Source of the DNA: Candidatus Hydrogenedentota bacterium
GTDB taxonomy: Bacteria; Hydrogenedentota; Hydrogenedentia; Hydrogenedentales; Hydrogenedentaceae
Assembly: GCA_026415215.1 (NCBI GenBank)
Contig: JAOAHN010000108.1
Span: 1 to 48,210, forward strand
DNA: 48,210 nt
Reading direction: 5' to 3'
The translations under genes were made by a program, and so were the position numbers. This document shows positions 9,018 through 17,592 of this stretch, one piece after another. The notes under the pieces were generated by a model. That model was given only the letters and a program-made list of their open reading frames with translations, searched no databases and was not told the origin of the DNA. Position 1 is the first letter of the stretch. The number at the start of each line of letters is the position of its first letter.

Positions 9018-9833
9018 CTAAGCAGTGCTTCCAGAACGGTAGCCCTCAATATCCAAAGTTACATATCTATATCCTATTTCCTTAAATTTGTCTACTATAA
9101 CCTTTCTCATTTCTGGAGAAGCGATTTTAGGAATATCAGAAGACTCTACTTCTATCCGCGCAAGATCGTTATGGTGCCTCACCCTATATTGTCTAAATCC
9201 TAAAGACTTTAGAAATTTCTCTCCTTCCTCAACCTTTTTTAGAATATCCACAGTTATAACAATACCTTTCGGCACTCTTGAAGATAAACAAGCAAAACTC
9301 GGTTTTTCAGCAGTAGGCAAACCTCTCAACTTACTCAAATATCTAACCTCCATTTTTGTCAGTCCCACATCCGAGAGTGGAGTTAGAACTCCAAACTCCC
9401 TAATAGCTCGATGTCCTACCCTCGTTGGATCAAGATTATCGTCAGCAGTTACTCCACAGGCTAATTCAGAAAAACCATTCTGATTCGCGAACTCCCACAT
9501 TTCAGAAAAAAGCACAGATTTACAATAGTAACATCTATTCTGGTCATTCAATAGGTATCTCTGATCCTCGAATTCCTTAGTTTTGATTGTATACAGTTTC
9601 CAACCAAATCTTTTCGCTATTTCTTGAGCCTCTGCTAACTCGTCCCTCGGTAAACTTGGAGTGTCAGAGATTACTAATGCACACTTCTCTCCCAAGACCT
9701 CTACAGCAACAGCAGAAAGATATGTAGAATCGACTCCCCCAGAGAAAGCCACTAATAAGGATTTTACCTCCTTTAACCTATCCTTAAGCCACCCTTCTTT
9801 TCCCAATGCAAGTTCCTCAAATTTCTCACTCAT
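9018..9833 (-). CDS. larE: LarE-type PP-loop sulfur transferase, three-cysteine form
   Basis: LarE is an ATP-pyrophosphatase that adenylates and thiolates the pyridinium precursor of the nickel-pincer cofactor of lactate racemase and related enzymes. The PP-loop S31-G-G-V-D-S-T37 is present. C182 in A-C-L-S-S-R matches the sulfur-donating cysteine of the Lactobacillus enzyme. C101 and C104 (C-Y-Y-C) add the pair seen in the LarE class reported to bind a [4Fe-4S] cluster and to act catalytically instead of sacrificially. The C-terminal E-G-Y-R-S-G-S is typical. AGGAGA precedes the ATG. It is the last gene of a tight operon with two methylthiotransferases. No larA, larB or larC is in the window, so its target may be elsewhere or may differ. 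Confidence 0.85.
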   Translation of the reverse strand: MSEKFEELALGKEGWLKDRLKEVKSLLVAFSGGVDSTYLSAVAVEVLGEKCALVISDTPSLPRDELAEAQEIAKRFGWKLYTIKTKEFEDQRYLLNDQNRCYYCKSVLFSEMWEFANQNGFSELACGVTADDNLDPTRVGHRAIREFGVLTPLSDVGLTKMEVRYLSKLRGLPTAEKPSFACLSSRVPKGIVITVDILKKVEEGEKFLKSLGFRQYRVRHHNDLARIEVESSDIPKIASPEMRKVIVDKFKEIGYRYVTLDIEGYRSGSTA

Positions 9834-9845
9834 TATTCTAATCTC

Positions 9846-11162
9846 CTAAAACTTTACCTCTACTAAAGAGCCTTTCATGCTAAATGAATCGTTTTCTTCA
9901 AGCTTTACTAAACACATCTTATTTTCGAGATTCGCATCACTATCTAAAAACACCCTTATGTAATTCTCAGAATACCCACTCCAAGATGAGTTCTCTCTTT
10001 CTTCAAATAAAACTTCCTTAACTTTATTTATATTCCTTTTGTGAAACTCTTCTCGTTTCCTCTTGCTTAACCTTATTACCTCCTTTACTCGCCTTTCTAT
10101 CTCAATAGGTTTAACCTTGTTCTCCATACTATATGCTAATGTGCCTTCCCTGGGGGAGAAAGGGAAAACATGCATGAAATAAATCGGCAGTCGATTCAGA
10201 AAACTTAATGTTTCCTCAAAATCTCTTTCCGTTTCTCCAGGAAAGCCAACCATAATATCTGCACTAATTCCTATATCCTCAACCATCTCCACCGCCTTAA
10301 GCACAAAGTCCTCATATTCTTCCCTCACATAAGGTCTATTCATAGATCTCAATATAGTATTACAACCGGACTGTAGAGGAATGTGTAAGTAAGGCACCAA
10401 CGGATATTTCTTATCACGCATTCTCAAAATATACTCATCATTTAATGTATTCAACTCAATCGAACTCAAACGAATTCTAAAACATTTTTTCTCCCCAAAC
10501 CTACAGTGTATAGCGTCGAGTAAGTTAATTAAATTACTCCCTTGCCAATTATAGTTCCCTATATTTACACCGGTGAGTACAATCTCTTTTGTGCCACCTT
10601 CAAGTCGCCATTCGATCTCCTTTAATATCTCTTCAATGGCTCTTGAGCGAGAGGGACCGCGAAGATGAGGGATAATACAATACGAACATTTACAATCACA
10701 ACCCTCCTGAATCTTTACATTTGCCCTATGAAAACTTGGAATAGAAAATGGTGGTAAAACAGGTTCAAAACTAATACTTTCCCCTTTCCATTCTCCTTCA
10801 GTTACAATTCTCGGCTTGACTAATTTTTTAGTAGGAATATCCGATAACCACTTAAGTTTACATTTATTATCAACTATTAAATCTATTCCCTCTATGTTTC
10901 TTATGGCCCCAATATCTCTTTCTACATAACAACCAATTACGACGATTATTGCAGTTGGATTACCCCTCAATAGTTGACGAATAATCTTTCGACATTTAAC
11001 CTCAGCTTCGTGTGTAACTGCACAAGTGTTAATAATACAGAGTTCAGCAGGTTGATCCTTCTGGACAAGAACATATCCCTCCTCGTATAACTTTTGGATA
11101 ATTTGGTCAGATTCGGCTTGATTAAGTCTACATCCTAATGTATGTATGAGAAATCTTTTCAT
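9846..11162 (-). CDS. mtaB: tRNA t6A37 methylthiotransferase MtaB
   Basis: This radical-SAM methylthiotransferase converts t6A37 to ms2t6A37 in ANN-decoding tRNAs. The N-terminal domain has auxiliary-cluster cysteines C11, C47 and C78. The radical-SAM core has C155-D-C-K-C159-S-Y-C162, followed by I-I-P-H-L-R-G. A TRAM-like C-terminal region follows at about 375-438. H-T-L-G-C-R-L-N-Q at the start and V-K-I-Q-E-G-C separate it from MiaB and RimO. Its 438 residues are normal length. It lies 3 bases downstream of a small membrane-protein gene and 12 bases upstream of larE, so all three sulfur-handling genes here (miaB, mtaB, larE) appear to share one message. Confidence 0.92.
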   Translation of the reverse strand: MKRFLIHTLGCRLNQAESDQIIQKLYEEGYVLVQKDQPAELCIINTCAVTHEAEVKCRKIIRQLLRGNPTAIIVVIGCYVERDIGAIRNIEGIDLIVDNKCKLKWLSDIPTKKLVKPRIVTEGEWKGESISFEPVLPPFSIPSFHRANVKIQEGCDCKCSYCIIPHLRGPSRSRAIEEILKEIEWRLEGGTKEIVLTGVNIGNYNWQGSNLINLLDAIHCRFGEKKCFRIRLSSIELNTLNDEYILRMRDKKYPLVPYLHIPLQSGCNTILRSMNRPYVREEYEDFVLKAVEMVEDIGISADIMVGFPGETERDFEETLSFLNRLPIYFMHVFPFSPREGTLAYSMENKVKPIEIERRVKEVIRLSKRKREEFHKRNINKVKEVLFEERENSSWSGYSENYIRVFLDSDANLENKMCLVKLEENDSFSMKGSLVEVKF

Positions 11163-11165
11163 TAT

Positions 11166-11621
11166 TTATCTTAAACTGGAGCCAATTATCTTCAAAACCT
11201 CGGGATATTGCTCAATTGCCCGGTCTAAATACAGTTTTGCTCTCTCATATTCTCGATAGTGCGAACTTATCTCAACAGGGTTTATCTCTCTTCTTAAAGC
11301 CTTTTCCCTCACACTTATATAATTATTTTTTGCTATTAAGTAATTTTGATAAATAAGTATTAATTCAAGTTCCCTCAGCAAAGGGCTAATATCGTCCAAC
11401 TCATTATCTTTTATTTGAGAGGAATCAAAATCCTTATTTAGTTCATGACATATTTTCTGATATCTATCAATTTTTTTAATATGAGACAAAGCTTTATTAA
11501 AAAATACCTGATTAGATTCAGTTGATGTAAAAATATCTTCAGACAGAACTAAAGGTAATATTGAAACTAATGAAAGTGAAATCGAGAACACCACTACTAT
11601 CACTAAAAATAGCAATCTCAT
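11166..11621 (-). CDS. Small membrane-anchored helical protein, unknown
   Basis: I do not recognise this 151-residue product. It has an N-terminal hydrophobic segment (residues 3-27) that is a signal anchor or signal peptide. The rest is charged and helical, with aromatic and leucine spacing like a short helical hairpin or TPR-like bundle (for example R-A-K-L-Y-L-D-R-A-I-E-Q-Y-P). It is probably located on the outer face of the inner membrane. It sits between pepA (17 bases upstream) and mtaB (3 bases downstream) in a compact operon, which argues that it is a real gene. No link to tRNA thiolation can be shown. Confidence 0.6.
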   Translation of the reverse strand: MRLLFLVIVVVFSISLSLVSILPLVLSEDIFTSTESNQVFFNKALSHIKKIDRYQKICHELNKDFDSSQIKDNELDDISPLLRELELILIYQNYLIAKNNYISVREKALRREINPVEISSHYREYERAKLYLDRAIEQYPEVLKIIGSSLR

Positions 11622-11638
11622 TTTACTTATCCTCGAAT

Positions 11639-13138
11639 CTAACAGTTACTCACTAACCAATTAGTTAACAACCTAACACCAAATCCCGTTGGATACTTTT
11701 TACTCCAGTAAGAAATATGGTCTACTCCCCATGCTGTTCCTGCAATGTCTATATGAGCCCATTTTGTATTACCTTCTATGAAATTTTTAAGGAAAATACC
11801 ACCCACAATAGTTTGAGCTTCCCTTGCAGGACCTAAATTAGCAATATCAGCAACTTCGGATTTAATCAACTTCTCATAATCATCCCACAGTGGGAGCTCC
11901 CATAACCGCTCCCCTGTTTTCTCACCAATCCTGATCAAAGACCTAACTAATTGCTCATCATTTCCCATAATACCCGCACAGAAGTGTCCCAGTGCGGTAA
12001 TACACCCTCCTGTAAGCGTAGCAACATCTATTATAGTATGTGGTGAATATTTCTTATACGCATAAGATATTGCATCTGCCAAAATCAATCTACCCTCAGC
12101 ATCCGTATCCAAAACCTCCACTGTTTTACCGCTATAGGTTCTAATGATATCACCAGGCAATAAAGCGTTGTTTCCAGGTGCATTCTCCACTGCAGGAATA
12201 ACACCTATAACGCTCATCTTGGGCTTAAGTTTTCCCAAAGCATATAACACTCCCAATACAGCCCCAGCCCCTGCCATATCATATTTCATCTCATGCAAAT
12301 TATCTCTGGGTTTAAGACATATACCCCCTGTATCAAAGGTAACTCCCTTACCAATTAGAGCAATCAAATCTCCCGTATAATCGGGATGTTTATATTCAAC
12401 TATGATCATACAAGGCTCACGGGAAGAACCCCTCCCAACCGCAATAATTGCATTTAATCCCTCCTCTTCCATCTCAGCCCTCGTGAGTATCCTACTCTTA
12501 ATCTCTACCTTATCACACATCGTTCTTGCAAATTCCGCAAGAGCTCCCGGAGTAAGATCGTTAGCAGGAGTACAAACTAAATTGCGACACATGTTTACAG
12601 ATTCACAAATTGCAACAGTATCATTAGTCTCCTCAATAACTCTCCCTATGTTCTCATCCGGATGGGTAAGAAACACTACTGTACCTATGTTTACTTTATT
12701 TGTCTTAGAAGCATCTAATTCAGTTTTAAAATTTTCATAAGAGAAGGAAGAAAGGATTAGACCTTCCACAATCGGAGAAATATAAGAGGTACATAACTTA
12801 CTCCAATCGAACACAATTCGAGAAATTCTGTTAGTGTGGACGCAATTTATGATATTTCCTCCCGCTCTCCTTAACTTCTCTTCACTAAGTTTTTCTTTAC
12901 TTCCTAATCCTAACAATATAACCCCCGCATATTTAGCGTCTTGGATGGGAATAAAAAAAACCTCGCCTTCCTTCCCCAAAAAAACCTCCCGATCTACTAT
13001 TGACTGGATTAACATATCGAGCTCCTCAGAAAGTAATTCACTCTGAACAGGAAAATCCTTCTCAAAAGAAGGTATTACAAGTGCAGTGTTCCAATCAGAC
13101 TCAAATTTCCCTCCAATCGTAATTATAGTAACCTTCAT
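11639..13138 (-). CDS. pepA: Leucyl aminopeptidase (M17)
   Basis: This is a cytosolic di-metal aminopeptidase that removes N-terminal residues in peptide turnover; PepA proteins of some bacteria also bind DNA. The metal and active-site sequences are clear: I-G-K-G-V-T-F-D-T-G-G, K-Y-D-M-A-G-A, and the signature D-T-D-A-E-G-R-L. The N-terminal macro-like domain occupies about residues 1-165. Its 499 residues match the family. The ATG is one base from the miaB stop, and its ribosome site GGAGG lies within the end of miaB, so translation is coupled. Pairing of pepA with miaB probably reflects operon compaction and not a shared pathway. Confidence 0.93.
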   Translation of the reverse strand: MKVTIITIGGKFESDWNTALVIPSFEKDFPVQSELLSEELDMLIQSIVDREVFLGKEGEVFFIPIQDAKYAGVILLGLGSKEKLSEEKLRRAGGNIINCVHTNRISRIVFDWSKLCTSYISPIVEGLILSSFSYENFKTELDASKTNKVNIGTVVFLTHPDENIGRVIEETNDTVAICESVNMCRNLVCTPANDLTPGALAEFARTMCDKVEIKSRILTRAEMEEEGLNAIIAVGRGSSREPCMIIVEYKHPDYTGDLIALIGKGVTFDTGGICLKPRDNLHEMKYDMAGAGAVLGVLYALGKLKPKMSVIGVIPAVENAPGNNALLPGDIIRTYSGKTVEVLDTDAEGRLILADAISYAYKKYSPHTIIDVATLTGGCITALGHFCAGIMGNDEQLVRSLIRIGEKTGERLWELPLWDDYEKLIKSEVADIANLGPAREAQTIVGGIFLKNFIEGNTKWAHIDIAGTAWGVDHISYWSKKYPTGFGVRLLTNWLVSNC

Positions 13139-13139
13139 A

Positions 13140-14531
13140 TCATCCTCCTTCTTCAGACTTAATGTTTCGTATATTACTTACAAACAGAAGTGGTGACTTT
13201 TTTACTACCCTTACTAAATCACCTTCGAGCCAATGACCGTGAAAAGATTTAACCTCAGCTACAACGAGGTCTCCTGTAGATAAATTTTTAGCTCTAACAG
13301 TTATAGGTCTATAACCATTAGTTCGTCCATTCCAATAATAATCTTTCTTAGGGTGCTTCTCTTCTATCAAAACCTCTTGGCTTGCTCCTATCAGTTTTGT
13401 CATACATTCAATATTTATTTCCTCTTGGAGCTTAATTAGATTCGCAAGCCTTTCCTCTTTAATCTTCCGGGGAACATCATCACCTAACTTTTCCGCATAA
13501 GTCCCCGGACGAGGTGAGTATTTAAATGGATATACTTGACTAAACTTAACTTCTTTCACTACCCTTAGTGTTTCCTCATAATCTTCTTCCGTTTCCGTAG
13601 GAAAGCCAACAATTAAATCTGTACTAATCTCTATTCCTGGTATCTTTTTTCTCAAATAATTTACCTGTTCCAAATACTTTTCAATTGTATGCCCTCTTCG
13701 CATCAACTTGAGAATCTTATTAGAACCAGACTGTAAAGGCAAATGGATGTGTTTAGCAATATTACCTTTTTCAGATATGAGGTCTGTTAACTCATATACC
13801 CAATCCTTAGGATGAGGCGAGGTAAATCTTATCCGCCATACATCCGAATTATTAGCAACATCCCTTAGCAAGTGGTAGAAACGGTAGTTCTCCCCACACT
13901 TATAGGAGTTAACATTCTGACCCAATAACCATATTTCACGAACTCCCTCTGAAACTACTATATCAACTTCCTTCAAAATACTATCCGGCGTTCGATATAC
14001 CTCTCTACCTCTTGTTCGAGGCACAATACAAAAACTACACTTATTATTACACCCTTTGCTAATTACAATATACGCCTTTATATTTTCTCGATGCCCTCTA
14101 TCAATCCACTCATCAGGTATAAAGTCTTCTATTGGAGGTCTCGGATAACCCCTATGTGTATCACACACTTTTTCCCCACTCTCCACTCTCGAAAGCAGTT
14201 CCGGCAGGTTAAAATACCTGTCGGGACCAAAAACTAAATCCACAATAGGCTCCCTCTCAAGAATTCGTTCACCTTCCTGTTGAGCCACACACCCACATAT
14301 TGCTACCATCAACTCAGGTCTTTTCTTTTTGAGAGGACGGAGCTTACCAAGAAGGCTATAAACTTTATTTTCTGGATTCTCTCTCACCGAACAGGTATTA
14401 ACAACTATCAGGTCTGCAGACTCGGGACTCTCTACAGGAAGGTATCCCATACTTGCAAGAATAGAACATATACGAGCACTATCGTGTTCATTCATCTGGC
14501 ACCCGTAAGTCTTGATATATACCTTCTTCAT
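13140..14531 (-). CDS. miaB: tRNA i6A37 methylthiotransferase MiaB
   Basis: MiaB is a radical-SAM enzyme that makes ms2i6A37 in UNN-decoding tRNAs, aiding codon-anticodon pairing. Cluster cysteines of the N-terminal domain are C11, C47 and C81. The SAM cluster is C161-N-N-K-C165-S-F-C168, followed by I-V-P-R-T-R-G-R-E, the MiaB signature. The G-Q-N-V-N-S-Y motif and a C-terminal TRAM domain (about 375-445) complete a normal 463-residue protein. It is the first clearly coupled gene of the miaB-pepA-small protein-mtaB-larE series. The 112 bases upstream hold no convincing promoter or terminator, so transcription may come from the epimerase gene. Confidence 0.95.
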   Translation of the reverse strand: MKKVYIKTYGCQMNEHDSARICSILASMGYLPVESPESADLIVVNTCSVRENPENKVYSLLGKLRPLKKKRPELMVAICGCVAQQEGERILEREPIVDLVFGPDRYFNLPELLSRVESGEKVCDTHRGYPRPPIEDFIPDEWIDRGHRENIKAYIVISKGCNNKCSFCIVPRTRGREVYRTPDSILKEVDIVVSEGVREIWLLGQNVNSYKCGENYRFYHLLRDVANNSDVWRIRFTSPHPKDWVYELTDLISEKGNIAKHIHLPLQSGSNKILKLMRRGHTIEKYLEQVNYLRKKIPGIEISTDLIVGFPTETEEDYEETLRVVKEVKFSQVYPFKYSPRPGTYAEKLGDDVPRKIKEERLANLIKLQEEINIECMTKLIGASQEVLIEEKHPKKDYYWNGRTNGYRPITVRAKNLSTGDLVVAEVKSFHGHWLEGDLVRVVKKSPLLFVSNIRNIKSEEGG

Positions 14532-14643
14532 AAATATTTCTACTTCAATCCGTTCTATTAATTCTTAAAGACTAATAGCATCGGCGATTGCAAAACTACC
14601 ACTAAAGAAACGATAAAAATAAATCAGAGTTTTACCCTAATTA

Positions 14644-15612
14644 TTAACTACTAATTTCCAATCTTCTTTTTAGGTCATCCGCTACGATGTCTATCATCTC
14701 TTCAAGAGTTGTCTTAGGCAAATAACCTATCGCATCTCTAATCTTTTTAAGGCAAGGAACCCGCCTCAACATATCCTCATACCCATTTGGATAGGCCTCC
14801 TGGTATGGGATCAACCTTATTTCAGACTTGCTATGAGTTCTCTCTATTACCTTTTTAGCAAGATCTATAATTCGGACTGGTTTATCATTTCCTAAATTAA
14901 AAACCTGTCCCGCAAGATGAGAAGATTCTATTATCTTAACTAATGCCGGCACAATATCTCCTACATAAGCAAAAGATCTTGTCTGAGTCCCATCGCCGAA
15001 CACTGTCAGAGGCTCGTCTTTTAGAGCTTGAGTCACAAATGTAGGAAGAACCATCCCGTACCTTCCGGTTTGTCGTGGTCCAACTATGTTAAACAATCGA
15101 ACTATATATACAGGATGCCGTTTCTCTTTCCAATACGCAAGAGCAAGAAATTCATCTATCGCCTTAGATGCAGCATAACACCATCTGTGCTTGTGTGGAG
15201 GACCTATGATTTGGTCATCTTCCTCTTCAAACACCTCCTTGGCACTCTTACCATAGACCTCACTGGTAGAAGTTATCAGCAAAGGCCTACGATACCTACA
15301 AGATTCTTCTAAAACAATCTCTGTTCCTCTTATATTATTCACTATTGTGTTTATAGGGTGTTCTATCACTAACCTAACACCCACAGTAGCCGCAAGATGA
15401 AACACTAAATCAACCTCTTTAACCAAATCTCGCACTACTTCTTGATTCAATGTGCTGTCAATTACACATTCTATCCCTTTAATATGTTCTATATTTTCAA
15501 ACCTTCCAGTGCTAAGATCATCCAAAACCAAAACTCTATCACCACGGCTAACCAAAAACTCACATAAATGGGACCCAATAAAACCTGCCCCTCCCGTAAC
15601 TAATACATCCAT
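14644..15612 (-). CDS. NAD-dependent nucleotide-sugar epimerase/dehydratase
   Basis: This is an extended short-chain dehydrogenase of 322 residues. The NAD-binding T-G-G-A-G-F-I-G is at residues 6-13. The catalytic set is S-T-S-E-V-Y-G followed by Y-A-A-S-K (Y-x3-K). The nucleotide-sugar region is R-L-F-N-I-V-G-P-R-Q, and F-G-D-G-T-Q-T-R-S-F-A-Y-V matches UDP-sugar epimerases and UDP-glucuronate decarboxylase-like members. It changes a nucleotide-sugar, probably UDP-linked, for cell-surface polysaccharide. The exact reaction (4-epimerase, decarboxylase or dehydratase) cannot be settled by eye. It is the first gene of the minus-strand block; the 293-base region upstream also carries the divergent cold-shock promoter. 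Confidence 0.85.
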   Translation of the reverse strand: MDVLVTGGAGFIGSHLCEFLVSRGDRVLVLDDLSTGRFENIEHIKGIECVIDSTLNQEVVRDLVKEVDLVFHLAATVGVRLVIEHPINTIVNNIRGTEIVLEESCRYRRPLLITSTSEVYGKSAKEVFEEEDDQIIGPPHKHRWCYAASKAIDEFLALAYWKEKRHPVYIVRLFNIVGPRQTGRYGMVLPTFVTQALKDEPLTVFGDGTQTRSFAYVGDIVPALVKIIESSHLAGQVFNLGNDKPVRIIDLAKKVIERTHSKSEIRLIPYQEAYPNGYEDMLRRVPCLKKIRDAIGYLPKTTLEEMIDIVADDLKRRLEISS

Positions 15613-15855
15613 AACAGAATACTCCTACAACCAATTTAACAAATGTTTTTAGATGGATAATTATATGATAATGAGTAGAACCTTACCAATTTGAATATAA
15701 GCCATTACATTCAACTAATTTTGATACGGGCAAGATATCAAATAAAACCCTACCTAATCGAACAGACTCTGTCGTAGTGCAATAGAAATATTATAATTAC
15801 TTAACCATCTAAATCTTGAAATTAGTATAACTTTTCTCATTTTTCAAATTTACTA

Positions 15856-15884
15856 TTGACTTTAAATACATATTAGTGTAAAAT
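15856..15884 (+). promoter_or_regulatory. Promoter of the cold-shock gene
   Basis: TTGACT (15856-15861) is 17 bases from TAAAAT (15879-15884), each 5 of 6 to the sigma-70 consensus. The predicted start is near 15891, giving a leader of about 54 bases to the GTG start at 15945. Confidence 0.65.
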
Positions 15885-15905
15885 ATCATAAATCCATACA
15901 CTAAT
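15872..15905. repeat. 9-bp inverted repeat overlapping the cold-shock -10 box
   Basis: ATTAGTGTA (15872-15880) and TACACTAAT (15897-15905) are perfect inverted arms with 16 bases between. The left arm covers the start of the -10 box and the right arm lies in the early leader. It could be a repressor operator; in RNA only the right arm would be transcribed, so a leader hairpin is less likely. Confidence 0.45.
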
Positions 15906-15944
15906 TTGGGCAATAAAAGATGTGAATTAGGAAAGGGGAATAAA

Positions 15945-16181
15945 GTGGACCAGGGAGTTGAAACAACAAGGGTTCGCTACACCGGCAAGGTTAAATGGTT
16001 TAATGACCGCAAAGGCTACGGGTTCATTATCAACGAATTAGGTGAAGATATTTTTGTTCACCACACTGAAATTAGAATGAAAGGATTTAGAACTCTACGG
16101 GAGGGAGAAAGAGTTTCCTTCGAGCTAAGTCAAGGACCCAAAGGCCTACTTGCTAAAAATGTAATTCGGGTTAAAACCTAA
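15945..16181 (+). CDS. Cold-shock-domain RNA-binding protein
   Basis: I choose GTG 15945 (78 residues) because GAAAGGGG (15931-15938) is correctly spaced and the mapped promoter places the RNA start near 15891. A TTG at 15906 would add 13 unrelated residues and has no ribosome site. The protein is one OB-fold cold-shock domain with K-V-K-W-F-N, RNP1 K23-G-Y-G-F-I28 and RNP2 D35-I-F-V-H-H40. It binds single-stranded RNA and DNA, melting secondary structure and acting as an RNA chaperone. A short N-terminal extension precedes the usual G-K-V-K-W-F start. It seems to be a single-gene unit with its own promoter and an unusual dyad over the -10 box. Confidence 0.93.
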   Translation: MDQGVETTRVRYTGKVKWFNDRKGYGFIINELGEDIFVHHTEIRMKGFRTLREGERVSFELSQGPKGLLAKNVIRVKT

Positions 16182-16218
16182 TCATTTTATCCCATTACCA
16201 ACTTTTCTAATACGCGGA

Positions 16219-16248
16219 TTGTAAAGGGGAGAAAACTTATTTTATTAT
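16219..16248 (+). promoter_or_regulatory. Likely promoter of the double DUF1080 gene
   Basis: TTGTAA (16219-16224) is 18 bases from TATTAT (16243-16248); the -10 box is 5 of 6. It lies about 53 bases before the ATG at 16302, which has GGAGG upstream. Confidence 0.4.
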
Positions 16249-16301
16249 TTTAATTGTAACTAATAAACTTCCTTATTACATAAAGAGATGGAGGTAATTT
16301 T

Positions 16302-17534
16302 ATGCTAACGAAGTTGTCTCTTTTTATTTCTTTACTTTTCCTCTCCCAACAAAGCAATGAATGGATACCATTAGTAAAAGATAACACTCTTTCAGGCTGG
16401 AAACCTCTTAATGGTGAATGGATAATTGAAGATGGAATTATCAGAGGAACATTGAAAAAGAAAGAGCAAGATTTTAATAAGGCAGTCAGCACTTGGCTTA
16501 TGTATGAAGAAAAAGAATTTGCAGACTTTGAGTTAGAGTTAGAGTTTAGAACTCCTCGTCCTATAAACGGAGGAGTCCAGTTTAGAACTCATTGGCTTCC
16601 ATTACTCCCTGTTCCAGAAAATGCAAAGCCTGAAGAAATTGTATATGACTGTTACGGATACCAAGCGAATATTGAAACAAGAGTGAGAAAAGCAACCGGG
16701 GGGATAATGGACGAAAATGGTAGAGGACTCTTGGCTGAACCATCTGATGAATCTGTAAAAACATTATCACAGAAAAATTGGAATAAGATGAGAATAGAAG
16801 CAGTAGGCTCTAAAATAAGAGTATTCTTACATGATATTCTTTCCGCTGAGATCGAAGACGATAAATTTATAAAAGGATATATTTTTCTCCAAGTTAGAGC
16901 AGATGAGGTAATCAAAGATGAACCTGTATTTGTAGAATATAGAAATATCCGAATAAAGGACCTTGGTAGAACAGGGAATTGGGTAAACCTATTCAATGGG
17001 ATAAATTTAGATGGATGGAAAAACTACGGTTCTGAAGAGTGGGTTGTCGAAAATGGGGTGATAGTAGGTAAAAGCGGACCTAAAAAGTCAGAAGGATACC
17101 TTGCGACTGAAAAGACATGGAAGGACTTCCATGCTCGAGCCCAATTTAAGATGCTCGGAGAAGGTAATTACGGATTCTTCTATCACTCCAGTATAACAAT
17201 GAGAGAGGATGGATATCCCATCATATCTGGGGTACAGGTAGAGGTTGAACCAGGATACCCTACTAAAACAGGATGGATATATGAAAGCTATAAAAGGGGC
17301 TGGCTTGTAGAGCCAAACACTAAAAACCCATCTGCTTGGTGCCTGCGTAAGAATGATTGGAATGAAATAGAAGTCAAGTGTGTTGGAAACAAGACTACAA
17401 CATGGCTAAATGGAATTAAAGTAATCGAATTCGAAGACCCAGCCCCCAACCTTCTTGAAGGTTTTTTTGCACTTCAGCTCCACACCGGAGGAGTAGCAGG
17501 AATTATGTGGAAAGAGATATATGTGCTTGAATAG
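16302..17534 (+). CDS. Secreted protein with two DUF1080 (3-keto-glycoside hydrolase-like) domains
   Basis: A short signal peptide (residues 1-17) is followed by two concanavalin-like DUF1080 domains at about 20-215 and 225-410. Each opens with the family start: L-V-K-D-N-T-L-S-G-W-K in the first, L-F-N-G-I-N-L-D-G-W-K in the second. Each then has a W-x-V/I-E-D/N-G-x-I box. Only the second keeps the longer core (G-N-Y-G-F-F-Y-H-S, I-S-G-V-Q-V-E-V). DUF1080 proteins cleave 3-keto-glycosides or 3-keto-disaccharides made by Gfo/Idh/MocA dehydrogenases, and some are only binding modules. A Tat Gfo/Idh gene lies about 10 kb away. The two halves differ enough to suggest old duplication with one possibly non-catalytic domain. 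Confidence 0.82.
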   Translation: MLTKLSLFISLLFLSQQSNEWIPLVKDNTLSGWKPLNGEWIIEDGIIRGTLKKKEQDFNKAVSTWLMYEEKEFADFELELEFRTPRPINGGVQFRTHWLPLLPVPENAKPEEIVYDCYGYQANIETRVRKATGGIMDENGRGLLAEPSDESVKTLSQKNWNKMRIEAVGSKIRVFLHDILSAEIEDDKFIKGYIFLQVRADEVIKDEPVFVEYRNIRIKDLGRTGNWVNLFNGINLDGWKNYGSEEWVVENGVIVGKSGPKKSEGYLATEKTWKDFHARAQFKMLGEGNYGFFYHSSITMREDGYPIISGVQVEVEPGYPTKTGWIYESYKRGWLVEPNTKNPSAWCLRKNDWNEIEVKCVGNKTTTWLNGIKVIEFEDPAPNLLEGFFALQLHTGGVAGIMWKEIYVLE

Positions 17535-17592
17535 ATAAGGTATTAGGTGTAGAATATAAGAAATAAAACCAACAAAAGAGGAGGGCTATGTC

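Noticed and set aside
14578-14600. Possible terminator hairpin between the epimerase and miaB genes
   Set aside because: The arms (GCATCG/CGATTGC) need a bulge and no T-run follows.
15906-15944. TTG at 15906 as start of the cold-shock protein
   Set aside because: No ribosome site; GTG 15945 has GAAAGGGG at proper spacing and gives a normal-length cold-shock domain.
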